From: Cohnella luojiensis | Lineage (GTDB): Bacteria > Bacillota > Bacilli > Paenibacillales > Paenibacillaceae | Length of the DNA stretch: 64,000 bases | NCBI RefSeq assembly: GCF_004564235.1 | Contig: NZ_SOMN01000008.1 | Span: forward strand, 62,001-126,000 | Reading direction: 5' to 3' | In this document: positions 8,509 to 17,151 of the stretch, piece by piece | Numbering within the stretch: the stretch's first letter is position 1 | Layout of the letters: every line of letters starts with the position of its first letter | Notes under the pieces: generated by a model | The model's input: the letters and a program-made list of their open reading frames with translations, nothing else | Database searches by the model: none | What the model was told of the DNA's origin: nothing | Program-made: the position numbers and the translations under genes

Positions 8509-9117
8509 TTACCGGTTTCTGGTGCCCGCCGGTTGCGGGAACACGCGCTCGACGAGGGCATTGAATTCGGTTATTAAGCCTTGAATCGGGTTCCCCGCCC
8601 TAACATCGTTAGCATATCCTTGCATCCGGCCCACGAAGTCGGCGTTCGCGGAAACGTAGACGTTCTCGACGGAAGGCGACAGCGCTTTGACTTGATCCGC
8701 GACCTTGTCCTTTATAGCGTCTGTTAAGTCGGGGCTTGCGCCCGTCCTCTTATCATTGTCCTGGGTGACCGCGACGTAAGCATTACGGTCGGTCATCATC
8801 ACGAACGCGGTATCTATTTCCGGCATGGCGGCGATCTTCTCCGCTACCTTATCGCTCGCCTCGATGCGGGAATTTCCGTGCATGCCGACAACGTTATTAT
8901 TTTCGCGTCTTTCCCCGTACATTCGGTTCTGCTCGTTATCCTGATCGTTGGCGAACCTTGATCGGTTCATTCCGTTCAACCCGTTAATGTCGTTCCCCCG
9001 GATGGCGTTCGGACGAATGTTCTTGTTTCCTACGTCTCCCGTTCTATTGTCCATGCATCCGGACAATGCGATCGCTGATGACAGAACTGCCGTGGCGAGA
9101 ATGATGCTTTTTCGCAT
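8509..9117 (-). CDS. YhcN/YlaJ-type sporulation lipoprotein
   Basis: A 202-residue exported lipoprotein. The signal peptide ends in a lipobox (ALSGC, Cys 21), followed by a low-complexity Asn/Asp/Arg/Gly region to about residue 75. A conserved domain then begins around KVAEKIAAMPEID and runs through AYVAVTQDNDKR, VADQVKALSPSVENVYVSAN and VGRMQGYANDVRAG. That domain is characteristic of the YhcN/YlaJ family found in spore membranes and linked to germination. It probably sits on the inner spore membrane. No clear sigma-G promoter was found by eye. Confidence is high for the family and moderate for the role. Confidence 0.88.
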   Translation of the reverse strand: MRKSIILATAVLSSAIALSGCMDNRTGDVGNKNIRPNAIRGNDINGLNGMNRSRFANDQDNEQNRMYGERRENNNVVGMHGNSRIEASDKVAEKIAAMPEIDTAFVMMTDRNAYVAVTQDNDKRTGASPDLTDAIKDKVADQVKALSPSVENVYVSANADFVGRMQGYANDVRAGNPIQGLITEFNALVERVFPQPAGTRNR

Positions 9118-9240
9118 GTTGAAAAGATGCCCCCTTTGTCGGTTAGCTTAGTTTTATTTGCCAATGCATAATGTGCTCCGATCGGGCTTGTCTTATTCCC
9201 CTGCGGTGATTGAACACTAATTGTTGTTGTTGTTGGGTTG

Positions 9241-9269
9241 TTGACATTCCTTCAAGTCGGCAGTATGAT
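9241..9269 (+). promoter_or_regulatory. sigma-A promoter of the fabH paralogue
   Basis: TTGACA at 9241-9246, 17 bases, then TATGAT at 9264-9269. This is close to the housekeeping consensus, and the expected start point falls inside the adjacent FapR operator. Confidence 0.85.
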
Positions 9270-9273
9270 GGTT

Positions 9274-9290
9274 TTAATACCTGGTACTAA
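9274..9290 (+). promoter_or_regulatory. FapR operator
   Basis: TTAATACCTGGTACTAA matches the known FapR site TTAGTACCTRRTACTAA at 16 of 17 positions. It covers the expected transcription start, the usual repressing position. FapR is the malonyl-CoA-responsive repressor of lipid synthesis in Gram-positive bacteria, so this gene should be induced when malonyl-CoA is high. Confidence 0.88.
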
Positions 9291-9335
9291 TACTTGATAA
9301 TATATTCGATATCATAACTCAAGGAGGGATTCATC

Positions 9336-10316
9336 ATGGCTGAACGAATGGAATATCCCGCTTTCTTGTCTAAGGCGCAGATTAAGGCTATCGGTAGTTA
9401 TGTACCCGAACAGGTGATCTCGAACTCAGATCTGGAAAAAATGGTGGAGACGGACAACGAATGGATCTTGAGGCGTACCGGGATCGAGCAACGCCATAAA
9501 GCCGCCAACGACCAGCTTACCAGTCATTTGGCCATAGCTGCCGTTCACGATATGTTTAGCAGATTTCCGGCCGTTAATGCGCAAGGTATCGATGCGATCC
9601 TCGTCGCCACGACAACGCCCGATATGCCTTTTCCTTCGGTTGCTTCCCAGGTTCAACAAGCTATTGGAGCTGCGAATTGTCTCGCCATGGACGTGAGCGC
9701 CGCTTGCGCAGGATTCGTATCGGCTTTGCAACTCGCCAATGGCCTCATTATGACGGGTATCTACCGTAATATTATCGTTATCGGAGCCGAGTCCCTCACG
9801 AGGATCACGGATTACACGGACCGTTCGACTTGCATTCTGTTCGGAGACGGAGCCGGTGCCGTGCTCTTAGAGGCCAGTGAGCAAGGCGCGTTCCTCTACT
9901 CCAACGCCGATACGGAAGGATCTGGCGGCATGCACGTTTATTGCAATCCCGATAACAAAATCGTCCAGAACGGCAGGGAAGTCTATAAATGGGCGTTAAG
10001 CACCGTTCCCGACAAAGTTCGCGATCTCCTTCGGAAAGCCGGTCTGACGCTTGGCGATTTGGATTGGTTCGTGCCTCACAGCGCTAACCTGCGAATGATC
10101 GAAGCGATCTGCGAGCGGCTTGAATTGCCAATCGAGAAAGCTCTGCAAAGCGTCGTACGCAACGGCAACACCTCCGCTGCGTCGATTCCACTCGCCTTGG
10201 ACGCTGCTTACAAGGAAGGTAAGCTTCAATCCGGGCATCTATTGGCTCTTTATGGTTTCGGCTCCGGCCTAACCCAATCCGGCTTGCTAGTCCGTTGGAC
10301 GTTAGGGACCGCTTAA
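9336..10316 (+). CDS. fabH: beta-ketoacyl-ACP synthase III (FabH paralogue)
   Basis: Catalyses the first condensation of fatty acid synthesis, joining an acyl-CoA primer to malonyl-ACP. The 326-residue protein has the full Cys-His-Asn set: Cys in VSAACAGF near residue 118, His in WFVPHSANLRMI, and Asn in VRNGNTSAASIP. Length is normal. AAGGAGG precedes the ATG. The gene stands alone, without fabF, fabD or acp, so it is probably the second, FabHB-like copy. Control by FapR is indicated by the operator at its promoter. A role in priming branched-chain fatty acids is likely from the family but not shown by sequence. Confidence 0.92.
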   Translation: MAERMEYPAFLSKAQIKAIGSYVPEQVISNSDLEKMVETDNEWILRRTGIEQRHKAANDQLTSHLAIAAVHDMFSRFPAVNAQGIDAILVATTTPDMPFPSVASQVQQAIGAANCLAMDVSAACAGFVSALQLANGLIMTGIYRNIIVIGAESLTRITDYTDRSTCILFGDGAGAVLLEASEQGAFLYSNADTEGSGGMHVYCNPDNKIVQNGREVYKWALSTVPDKVRDLLRKAGLTLGDLDWFVPHSANLRMIEAICERLELPIEKALQSVVRNGNTSAASIPLALDAAYKEGKLQSGHLLALYGFGSGLTQSGLLVRWTLGTA

Positions 10317-10456
10317 CGATTCGCTGCGGAGATAGCTTCTAACGTCTCCGCGGCGGAAAATAGGTCGATTACGGAGGTTCAATTGTCGTGACGCAAACCG
10401 TCCTGTCCACATACATTGCTACATACCACTTCGCTTATATGTGCAGGAGGCATGTC

Positions 10457-11182
10457 ATGACCAATGAACCCGGGATGCCGCTCGTCAGCGTCATTATCCC
10501 GTTTTACAACTGCCCTTACGTGGACCAGGCAGTGTCCAGCGTCCTGAATCAAACTTATCCAAACATCGAAGTCCTGCTCGTGGACGACGGTTCCACGATT
10601 AATCAAGAAAAGATAAACCCCTTCCGTTCTCGCGTTCACTATTTGGGTAAGGCAAACGGCGGAACCGGCAGCGCGCTCAATCACGGCATCCGAATGGCCA
10701 GCGGAGAGTACATTGCCTGGCTCAGTTCCGATGATCTCATGTATCCTCAAAGAATCGCAACCCAACTTTCATTCATGCAAGAACACCGATCCTTGATCAG
10801 CTGCACCGATTTCCACCTCATCAATTCCAATAACGATATTATGATGCCGTCCCTTGCGGTTAAATTCCCCAGCGCGAAACAATTTATCGAATCTCTCCTC
10901 ACCTTTTGTCCGATTAATGGATCCACGGTAATGATGCACCGTTCCCTCCCCGCGCAAATCGGCTTGTTCGACGAGTCGCTTTCCTGTACTCAAGATTACG
11001 AATATTGGATTCGCGTCCACCTCGCCCGGATCGACTTTCACTTTATCAATGAAACGCTGACTCTCTATCGCTGGCACGAAGGAATGGGAACCGTTCAGAA
11101 AAAAGGGACGGTCGATCAAGAGTTTGAAATCGTTCGTGCCCGGTACGGTCACCAAATGAACCATTTGCTCCATAACTTGTGA
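10457..11182 (+). CDS. GT2-family glycosyltransferase
   Basis: A 241-residue single-domain GT-A glycosyltransferase. It shows the N-terminal VSVIIPFYNC strand, the nucleotide-binding LLVDDGS motif, and the DXD-like metal motif in IAWLSSDD near residue 93. The acceptor-side block is CTQDYEYWIRV. AGGAGG lies six bases before the ATG at 10457; an upstream reading from 10388 lacks a ribosome site. It is a close paralogue of the protein at 15488-16222: both have GGT-ALNHG, WLSSDD and a C-terminal RWHEGMGT or RRHSAMGT block. It heads a three-gene operon of sugar-transferring enzymes. Donor and acceptor are unknown. Confidence 0.88.
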   Translation: MTNEPGMPLVSVIIPFYNCPYVDQAVSSVLNQTYPNIEVLLVDDGSTINQEKINPFRSRVHYLGKANGGTGSALNHGIRMASGEYIAWLSSDDLMYPQRIATQLSFMQEHRSLISCTDFHLINSNNDIMMPSLAVKFPSAKQFIESLLTFCPINGSTVMMHRSLPAQIGLFDESLSCTQDYEYWIRVHLARIDFHFINETLTLYRWHEGMGTVQKKGTVDQEFEIVRARYGHQMNHLLHNL

Positions 11183-11206
11183 AGTACGGCGAAGGAGGCG
11201 TTCGGC

Positions 11207-12286
11207 TTGAGAGTTTTATTCGTCTTTATACTGCCAAGCGGAGGCATGGACACCTTAAACCGGATGAGAATCAAGGCTTTGCGCAGCGTCGGGATCGAAA
11301 GCTGTCTTCTCTATTTTCGGAGGGGAAGCGGGTCTAGCAATCATTCGGCCGATACCCCCGTTTTTTATACCACCGATCACGAAGAAATACGCTATATATT
11401 GCAGTTCTACTCGTTTGATGCCATTGTGCTAACCTCTTTTTTTATGCAACTGGAGTTGTTTCGGCACTTAGGGTTTACAAAGCCGATCATCTTTGAAAAT
11501 CAAGGATTCGGACCGAAGGAACAAGCGCACCAGGCTTTGGTACATGCCCAACCTTATTTGAACGCGCACGCCGATGCCTTGTTATATCCCCGAACGCCTC
11601 ATATCGAAGCTAGCTTCAGCGCGCTTTATCCGCACAAGTTTCATTTTTCTTTTTCGAACCCTTTCGACGTCGATCAATTCGGGTATCGCCCGAACCCTCG
11701 GGTTCCCGTTCCGATATTAGCGTGGATCGGACGCCTAGACGACAACAAGAATTGGAGAGACTTTTTACGCCTCGGGTCGGTTGTAGCCCAATCCGTGCCG
11801 AATGTTGCCCTTTGGGTGTTCAGCGATCCTACGCTCGCGGATCCCGGCGAACCTGCACAACTGCATGCCATGACAATCGAACTGGGTCTTCTTTCGCGCG
11901 TTACCCAATACCATAATATCCCCCATGCGCAAATGGCCGATTTTCTCTCGCAAGTCGGTGATTCCGGAGGCATGCTGTGCATGACTTCCAAGACGGAAGG
12001 CGCCACCGCTTATGCGGCGCTTGAGGCGTTAAGCTGCCGGTGTCCGGTTGTGACGACGGATTCGGATGGTGTAAGGGAGGCCATCATAGACGAAGTGACC
12101 GGGCTGTATTATCAGCATGGAGACATTGCCGGGGGGACTTCCCAAATCAACAGATTAATATCGGACGTAAATTTACGGAAAAAACTGATCCGAAATGGAG
12201 AAAAACATGTCCGGAATGAATTTTCCATGGGGAAATACGCAAATCATTTTGCCGTAATGCTTCGCTACATGGGTATCGGCTCATGA
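11207..12286 (+). CDS. GT4-like (GT-B fold) glycosyltransferase
   Basis: A 359-residue GT-B enzyme. The C-terminal donor-binding half is clear: ILAWIGRLDDNKN near residue 170, then SKTEGATAYAALEAL with the conserved Glu, and PVVTTDSDGVREAI. The N-terminal half starts with VLFVFILPSGGM. The start is TTG with AAGGAGGCG upstream. It follows the GT2 gene by 24 bases and overlaps the next gene by four bases (ATGA), so the three are co-translated. Confidence 0.85.
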   Translation: MRVLFVFILPSGGMDTLNRMRIKALRSVGIESCLLYFRRGSGSSNHSADTPVFYTTDHEEIRYILQFYSFDAIVLTSFFMQLELFRHLGFTKPIIFENQGFGPKEQAHQALVHAQPYLNAHADALLYPRTPHIEASFSALYPHKFHFSFSNPFDVDQFGYRPNPRVPVPILAWIGRLDDNKNWRDFLRLGSVVAQSVPNVALWVFSDPTLADPGEPAQLHAMTIELGLLSRVTQYHNIPHAQMADFLSQVGDSGGMLCMTSKTEGATAYAALEALSCRCPVVTTDSDGVREAIIDEVTGLYYQHGDIAGGTSQINRLISDVNLRKKLIRNGEKHVRNEFSMGKYANHFAVMLRYMGIGS

Positions 12287-13671
12287 TGACGAGCATACTC
12301 ATCGTCACGCTCAACAACTTGACTCAAACCCAACGCTGCTTGGAGAGCATTCGTTTGTTCACGGATGCGCCTTATGAATTGATTTTGATCGACAACGGCT
12401 CCGAGGACGGAACGGTGGCGTGGCTGTCGGAGCAGCCCGATGTTCGTCTGATCTCGAACGGAACGAACCGAGGATTCGCCGAGGCTTGCAACCAAGGCGC
12501 CGCAGCGGCAAAGGGCGACAACATCCTTCTGCTCAACAATGACACTATAGTTTCTCATCGCTGGTTATCCCAACTTCTGTCCGCACTGTATGCAGACGGA
12601 CGGACAGGGATGGTCGGACCTATGTCCAACTTCGTACTCCCGTTTCAGTTGTTGACGGTCACTTTCCCGAACGAAGAATCCTATCATCGGTTTACGGATT
12701 CTTTTAACCGCCGCGACCCGATTTTGTGGAAGAACGTTACTTCGTTATCCGGTTTCTGCCTGTTACTGCGGCGCAAAACCTGGAACAGGCTCTCTGGGCT
12801 GGACGAACGTTATGGCATCGGCAGTTACGAGGATATCGATTTGGGATATCGCGCTTTAAAAGCGGGACTGACTTTGCGGGTAGCGGGAGACACTTTCGTC
12901 TTTCACGAAGGGAATAGCAGTTTTCAACAAAACGGAATGGATATATACGGAATTGCGGGCGCCAACCGGAGGTTATTTTTGCGCAAATGGCGCTTTAATC
13001 CGGAACGGCTCATATTGACCGTGGATCCAGCTTTTTTTCCAGGCCGGTATTCCGAAGCGCACCCTCATCACGAGCCTAAAGGGCCTACTCTTCCAAGTGG
13101 ATGGTTTGCGTCTGACGAGAACGGCGGCGTTTATCGGATCGAGCGGGGATATAAACGCCCTGTTGTCTCCTTCGAGGCGTTTTGCCGGTTAAACATGTCC
13201 ATGGATCGGGTTGCTTCCGACGTCGGCCATCTCCTTGACAAGCTTCCGACAGGCAACCCGCTTCAGCCGGAAAACCGCTTTCCGGATGGATATCCCGACG
13301 TCTTCCTGGCACGTGATCCGGTCGGTGACACCTTCGCCGTAACAAACGGCATCCGTTATCCCTTTAATGACGCGGGTGCTTATGCCGCATTAGGATTACG
13401 TCAGGAAGAAGCAGTCGAGGTCAGCGATACGGAAATCATCCTGCTTCCGGCAGGCTGGCCGCTTCGGCAAAACGTGTGGGAAGAGCATGAATTGTTTGAC
13501 TACCTACTCTACCGAGGACCGGACGGAACGTTCTATTACGGGGAAGGACAGCGGCTTCGGCGTATTGCCGGGGAAGATGCCTTCGCCCGTTACGGATGGC
13601 GGAGAGAGCGCGCGCTGGCGATTCCGGAAGAAGTGTTTGAGCGGACGCCGAAGGGATATGACATTGTGTGA
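12283..13671 (+). CDS. GT2 glycosyltransferase with C-terminal GKRRPF-type modules
   Basis: Residues 1 to about 235 form a GT2 domain of the rhamnosyltransferase-like kind: SILIVTLNN, LIDNGSEDGT, LLLNNDTIVSHRWL as the metal-binding region, and YEDIDLGYR. The remaining 225 residues hold three divergent modules of about 45 residues, each with a strand-turn pattern: GVYRIERGYKRPVVSFEAF, FAVTNGIRYPFNDAGAY and FYYGEGQRLRRIAGEDAF. The same module occurs in the proteins at 20089 and 32595. It is translationally coupled to the preceding gene. The tail may bind the glycan or anchor the enzyme; that is inference. Confidence 0.85.
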   Translation: MMTSILIVTLNNLTQTQRCLESIRLFTDAPYELILIDNGSEDGTVAWLSEQPDVRLISNGTNRGFAEACNQGAAAAKGDNILLLNNDTIVSHRWLSQLLSALYADGRTGMVGPMSNFVLPFQLLTVTFPNEESYHRFTDSFNRRDPILWKNVTSLSGFCLLLRRKTWNRLSGLDERYGIGSYEDIDLGYRALKAGLTLRVAGDTFVFHEGNSSFQQNGMDIYGIAGANRRLFLRKWRFNPERLILTVDPAFFPGRYSEAHPHHEPKGPTLPSGWFASDENGGVYRIERGYKRPVVSFEAFCRLNMSMDRVASDVGHLLDKLPTGNPLQPENRFPDGYPDVFLARDPVGDTFAVTNGIRYPFNDAGAYAALGLRQEEAVEVSDTEIILLPAGWPLRQNVWEEHELFDYLLYRGPDGTFYYGEGQRLRRIAGEDAFARYGWRRERALAIPEEVFERTPKGYDIV

Positions 13672-13696
13672 GCAACGGAAGAAAACAGAAATAGAG

Positions 13697-13738
13697 AAGG
13701 GGCTGTCCCATAAGTTGACCTTAGGGGCAGCCTCTTCG
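13697..13738. terminator. bidirectional terminator between convergent genes
   Basis: An imperfect long stem pairs AGGGGCTGTCCC with GGGGCAGCCTCT. It is followed by CGTTTTAATT on the plus strand and by CTATTTC on the minus strand. It lies between the convergent genes ending at 13671 and 13745. Confidence 0.65.
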
Positions 13739-13744
13739 TTTTAA

Positions 13745-14830
13745 TTATTGTCGCTGCGCTTTCTTCATTAACTCTTCCAATTTCTTTTTGTTATCCAGAA
13801 TACCGGGATCGTCGGGAATATAAGCACTTACGATTTCATTGTGGTAATAGGCTCTCTCTACATCCCCGATCATCCCGTAGGCGATAGCCAGCTGCAGGTG
13901 CGGTAACCAGGTATAAGCGAGATGGTTGACCAATCCCCAGATATGATTCGGTATTTCCATCTTTGTAGCCATATGAAACCATCGAATCGCCAGGTCGATC
14001 TGCTTCTTTTCCAGAAAATGATGACCGATCCGGCAGCAATATTCCGCTCTTGGCGAATTATATTTCATCGTTTGCAACAGGTAATGAAGTTCTTTATCCG
14101 GGTCGCCCGTTTCCTTGTAGTATTGAGCCAGCTTATCGCACGCCGCTACATTGTCCTCGAACGCCATTTGATTCGTGTCCAGGTATTTATGATAATATTC
14201 GGCCGCTTTGTCAAAGACTTTATGCTCGAATAATTCATTGGCGTAATAAAACAGATACCGGGGGGTGAACTTCTCTCCGGCTTCCAAACGTTTCTCGAGC
14301 ATGTTCAAGTTCCGTTTCCCGCTGCTCTTCTTTTTGTTATGGATAATGGCAATATCGGAGTCCATAATATACCCTTCGGGAGGAATATATTCATGGACGA
14401 AGTCCTGCCATTGGTAGTTACGGCTTCGTTTGACCAATCTCTCCCGTCGGATAGAATAAATAGAATTGCCTTTTTCATCCTGGCTCATTACGTACATCAT
14501 GGTCACCATATCAACGGAAGGATCGATCTCATGCTTCAATTCCCTCAGTTTTTCCCGGTCTTCCTCCAGCATGCAATCATCGGCATCCATCCAAAACAGA
14601 TAATCTTGGGTTCCTTTGCTGAAAGCGTAGTTGCGTGCTGCGGCAAAATCGTCGATCCACTCGAAGTCGTAGATATTGTCCGTATACCTTCTAACGATCT
14701 CTTTGGTTCGGTCGGTAGAGCCGGTATCCACAATGACGATCTCATCGACCACATTACGGACGGATTCCAAGCATCGGCCTATCGTTTCTTTTTCATTTTT
14801 CACTATCATGCAAAGGCTGATCGTGACCAC
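13745..14830 (-). CDS. GT2 glycosyltransferase with C-terminal TPR-like repeats
   Basis: A protein of about 361 residues. The N-terminal GT2 domain (to about residue 190) has ISLCMIVKNEKETI, VDTGSTDRT, WIDDFAAARN and the metal motif WMDADD. It is of the type found in SunS-like and other TPR glycosyltransferases. The C-terminal half carries helical repeats (AAEYYHKYLD, RIGHHFLEKKQIDLAIRWF, IAYGMIGDVERAYYH) that resemble tetratricopeptide repeats and probably bind a protein acceptor. I chose the GTG at 14830 because AGAGGTGA lies five bases upstream; the GTG at 14839 overlaps that site. Acceptor unknown; a peptide or coat protein is possible. Confidence 0.85.
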   Translation of the reverse strand: MVTISLCMIVKNEKETIGRCLESVRNVVDEIVIVDTGSTDRTKEIVRRYTDNIYDFEWIDDFAAARNYAFSKGTQDYLFWMDADDCMLEEDREKLRELKHEIDPSVDMVTMMYVMSQDEKGNSIYSIRRERLVKRSRNYQWQDFVHEYIPPEGYIMDSDIAIIHNKKKSSGKRNLNMLEKRLEAGEKFTPRYLFYYANELFEHKVFDKAAEYYHKYLDTNQMAFEDNVAACDKLAQYYKETGDPDKELHYLLQTMKYNSPRAEYCCRIGHHFLEKKQIDLAIRWFHMATKMEIPNHIWGLVNHLAYTWLPHLQLAIAYGMIGDVERAYYHNEIVSAYIPDDPGILDNKKKLEELMKKAQRQ

Positions 14831-14860
14831 GCCGTTCACCTCTATCAGCTATTTTCTTTG

Positions 14861-14891
14861 AAAAAACCATGCAACCCGGGAGGCCGCATGG
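14861..14891 (-). terminator. terminator of the 158-residue protein gene
   Basis: CCATGC at 14867-14872 pairs with 14886-14891. On the minus strand the hairpin is followed by six T. Confidence 0.7.
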
Positions 14892-14902
14892 TGTATTCTC
14901 CA

Positions 14903-15379
14903 TTATGCCGGAGGCGAGTCTCCGTCCATCGCGATACCGTAAAAAGATTCCGGTCCTGAGCGAACGGGAGAGTTTATTAAGGTCAAGATGCCCTCGGTGT
15001 GTACCAACAATTGGTACACCAACTCTGCCGCTGACGGCGCACTTACGTCGGACGCCTGAACGGAGACTAACGACGGCAAGGTGAGGACGGGGCTAACAAG
15101 GTGATTGGCAGTATGAATGGTCGTAAAGGGACCAGCTATCGTTGTTGCCCGTGCGACCCGCAACACGACGGTACCGGGAGTAATTGACGGTGAGATGCCC
15201 ACCACAGCTTGCAAGTTGACGATTAAGCCGCCGAGACCGACTTTACCGACCACTCCCTGCGTTTGCAAACCAATTTGACCGACCACGGCAGCTGTAGCGG
15301 CTGTAGTAGGCACGGGAGTACCGGGAAAACCAACAGTGCCGGAGTTATCCGCGATACGCATATCTAAGAATCTACTCAA
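14903..15379 (-). CDS. hypothetical beta-rich protein, probably spore-surface
   Basis: A 158-residue protein with no signal peptide or membrane segment, few charged residues and many Val, Thr, Gly and Ala. The pattern of short strands (VVLRVARATT, ELVYQLLVHTEGI, FYGIAMDGDSPP) suggests a compact beta-sandwich. The start is TTG with AAAGGAGG nine bases upstream. A sigma-K-like -10 element and its own terminator make it a monocistronic late sporulation gene. I do not recognise the family. A structural role in the coat or exosporium is inferred only from its promoter and the surrounding glycosyltransferases. Confidence 0.7.
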   Translation of the reverse strand: MSRFLDMRIADNSGTVGFPGTPVPTTAATAAVVGQIGLQTQGVVGKVGLGGLIVNLQAVVGISPSITPGTVVLRVARATTIAGPFTTIHTANHLVSPVLTLPSLVSVQASDVSAPSAAELVYQLLVHTEGILTLINSPVRSGPESFYGIAMDGDSPPA

Positions 15380-15415
15380 GTGAAAATTCCTCCTTTCATT
15401 TGATTTGATTTAAAA

Positions 15416-15449
15416 TAGTATATGAACAAAAAAAAAAAACCTGTGTGGA
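15416..15449 (-). promoter_or_regulatory. sigma-K-like promoter of the 158-residue protein gene
   Basis: CATATACTA at 15424-15416 fits the sigma-K -10 consensus CATAnnnTA exactly. An AC pair lies 18 bases upstream instead of 17, so the -35 is off by one. The spacer is the poly-T tract of the neighbouring terminator. Confidence 0.55.
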
Positions 15450-15455
15450 CAGGTT
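15428..15455 (-). terminator. terminator of the glycosylation operon 23955-15488
   Basis: AACCTGT at 15438-15444 pairs with 15449-15455 around a 4-base loop. Twelve T follow on the minus strand. It ends the eight-gene operon. Confidence 0.85.
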
Positions 15456-15487
15456 ATATGCATGATGCGTGGATTTTGTGATCATAA

Positions 15488-16222
15488 TCAACGAATGATA
15501 GGCTCCAAGGCGTTGAGCAGCCCCTGAATCCGCGGGCGATACTCTTTAACCAGCGCCTTGAATTCCCTTTCTATCGCCTTCTGATGGCGCATCGTCCCCA
15601 TAGCCGAATGACGGCGGTATTCCGTGAGCGGTTCATCCAAATAGCCGAGCGAGAACCCGGCCATGAATGAACGAACCCAAAAATCGTAATCATGGGTATA
15701 CCGATACGTTTCCCGAAAACCCTCCAGCCGCTCGAACAACGACTTTTTTATCATCACCGTACAGCCGTTCACCGGGTTGGCATTCAGAAAAGTCCGGTAA
15801 AAATCCGCCATGGAGGCAAACGTCATTTTCACGGGTTCCTTTTCCCGCCGTCCTTGCTCATCGATAACCTCAAAAGCCGTATGGCTGATTGACAGGCCTC
15901 TTGCACGCATATCCCGCAATTGACATTCCACCTTGCGCGGCAGGAAGCGGTCGTCCGAGCTGAGCCAGGCGACATATTCCCCCGACGCATACCGGAAACC
16001 GTGGTTTAACGCGGTTGCGGTTCCTCCGTTACTTTTTCCGAGGACATGAACTCTCCCGGCATACGGTAGCAATCGTTCCGCTTCCCGGTCGGATCCGTCA
16101 TTGACCACGATGATTTCCAGAGGCTGGTACGTCTGCCCAAGCGCGCTTTCAATCGCTTCCGTGACAAAAGGATCGTTGTAAAAAGGAATGACGATGGTGA
16201 CAAGAGGTTTATTGCCGCTCAT
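15488..16222 (-). CDS. GT2-family glycosyltransferase
   Basis: A 244-residue single-domain GT-A enzyme: VTIVIPFYND, IIVVNDGSD, GGTATALNHGFRYASGEYVAWLSSDD with the metal-binding aspartates, and YTHDYDFWVRSFM. It is a paralogue of the gene at 10457-11182, sharing length, the WLSSDD motif and the C-terminal block ending in Met-Gly-Thr. It is the last gene of the operon that makes nucleotide sugars, two bases after the epimerase gene, so it may transfer the sugar made by that operon. Donor specificity is not visible. Confidence 0.88.
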   Translation of the reverse strand: MSGNKPLVTIVIPFYNDPFVTEAIESALGQTYQPLEIIVVNDGSDREAERLLPYAGRVHVLGKSNGGTATALNHGFRYASGEYVAWLSSDDRFLPRKVECQLRDMRARGLSISHTAFEVIDEQGRREKEPVKMTFASMADFYRTFLNANPVNGCTVMIKKSLFERLEGFRETYRYTHDYDFWVRSFMAGFSLGYLDEPLTEYRRHSAMGTMRHQKAIEREFKALVKEYRPRIQGLLNALEPIIR

Positions 16223-16224
16223 CG

Positions 16225-17151
16225 CTATACCCTCCTTTCGAACTTGAGCAGGTTTCGTTCGTCATTAAACGCATCCCGTATGGAGTCTTGAAACGGAATG
16301 CTAGGCTGCCAACCGAGCTGCCTTATAGGATCGCAGTCTCTCGGCGCGGGACAAGACGCCTCAGACACACCGATCCGCCAGGGCAATTCCGTTGTCGATG
16401 CTGCATCGAAGGCGTTTTTCACATCCTCTAATGTACGGAATATGCCGGACTCCAAAGCATACACCTCACCGGGAGTTCCTTCGGAAAGCAGCCGCTCATA
16501 GGCCGCGACGGCATCCCGTACATCAAGGAAATCACGCGATTCGTGCAATGACGAAAGGAAAAACGGCTCCCGACCCGCCCCCTCCCGCTCTTCCTCCATC
16601 TCAGCTGCCCACCGGGCTAATCGACCGCACAAGCCGCCGCTGCCTCCGGGACCGATCAGGTTGGACGGCTCGACAATGACAATGGGAAGACCGTACCAAT
16701 GGCGCCATGCTCTTGCGGCCGTCATCTGCAGCGTTTTGCTGAACGCGTAGGGGTGGGAAGATCTCGGCAAATCGCTTGGATCGTTGCGAAGCATGGAACC
16801 TACGATCAGCACGCTGCAAACCCCTTCGGCCCTAATCCCCTCCAGCAAATGCACGGTTGACATCAGATTCGCCGAAAGCGTAAGGGCCGGATGCCGCCAT
16901 GAGAAGTCCACCGCGTTCCGGCCGGCCAAATGGAGCACAGCGTCGGGTTTCGTTTCGCGGCACAGCCGGACGACCGCCTCGCCATCCCTTAAATCGCAGC
17001 TTATCACTTGCGAGGCCGTTATTTCCTCCCCGCTTCCGCCGTTTGGAGAAACGACAGCCGTAACTTCCCAGCCCTCATCCGCGTAGCAGCGGCATGCGTG
17101 CCGTCCCGTAAAACCTCCGGCCCCCGTGATCATTACCCTTCCTTTTTTCAT
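16225..17151 (-). CDS. NAD-dependent sugar epimerase/dehydratase (extended SDR)
   Basis: A 308-residue extended short-chain dehydrogenase acting on a nucleotide sugar. It shows the cofactor motif ITGAGGFTG, LHLAGRNAV, and the catalytic Tyr and Lys in HPYAFSK near residue 140. The C-terminal half is substrate-binding (SRDFLDVRDAV). The overall shape resembles GDP-4-keto-6-deoxymannose reductases and GDP-mannose dehydratase relatives, but the substrate is not certain. The ATG at 17151 overlaps the upstream stop (ATGA). It is the fourth nucleotide-sugar enzyme in a row and may add a branch or a further reduction to the pathway. Confidence 0.8.
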   Translation of the reverse strand: MKKGRVMITGAGGFTGRHACRCYADEGWEVTAVVSPNGGSGEEITASQVISCDLRDGEAVVRLCRETKPDAVLHLAGRNAVDFSWRHPALTLSANLMSTVHLLEGIRAEGVCSVLIVGSMLRNDPSDLPRSSHPYAFSKTLQMTAARAWRHWYGLPIVIVEPSNLIGPGGSGGLCGRLARWAAEMEEEREGAGREPFFLSSLHESRDFLDVRDAVAAYERLLSEGTPGEVYALESGIFRTLEDVKNAFDAASTTELPWRIGVSEASCPAPRDCDPIRQLGWQPSIPFQDSIRDAFNDERNLLKFERRV

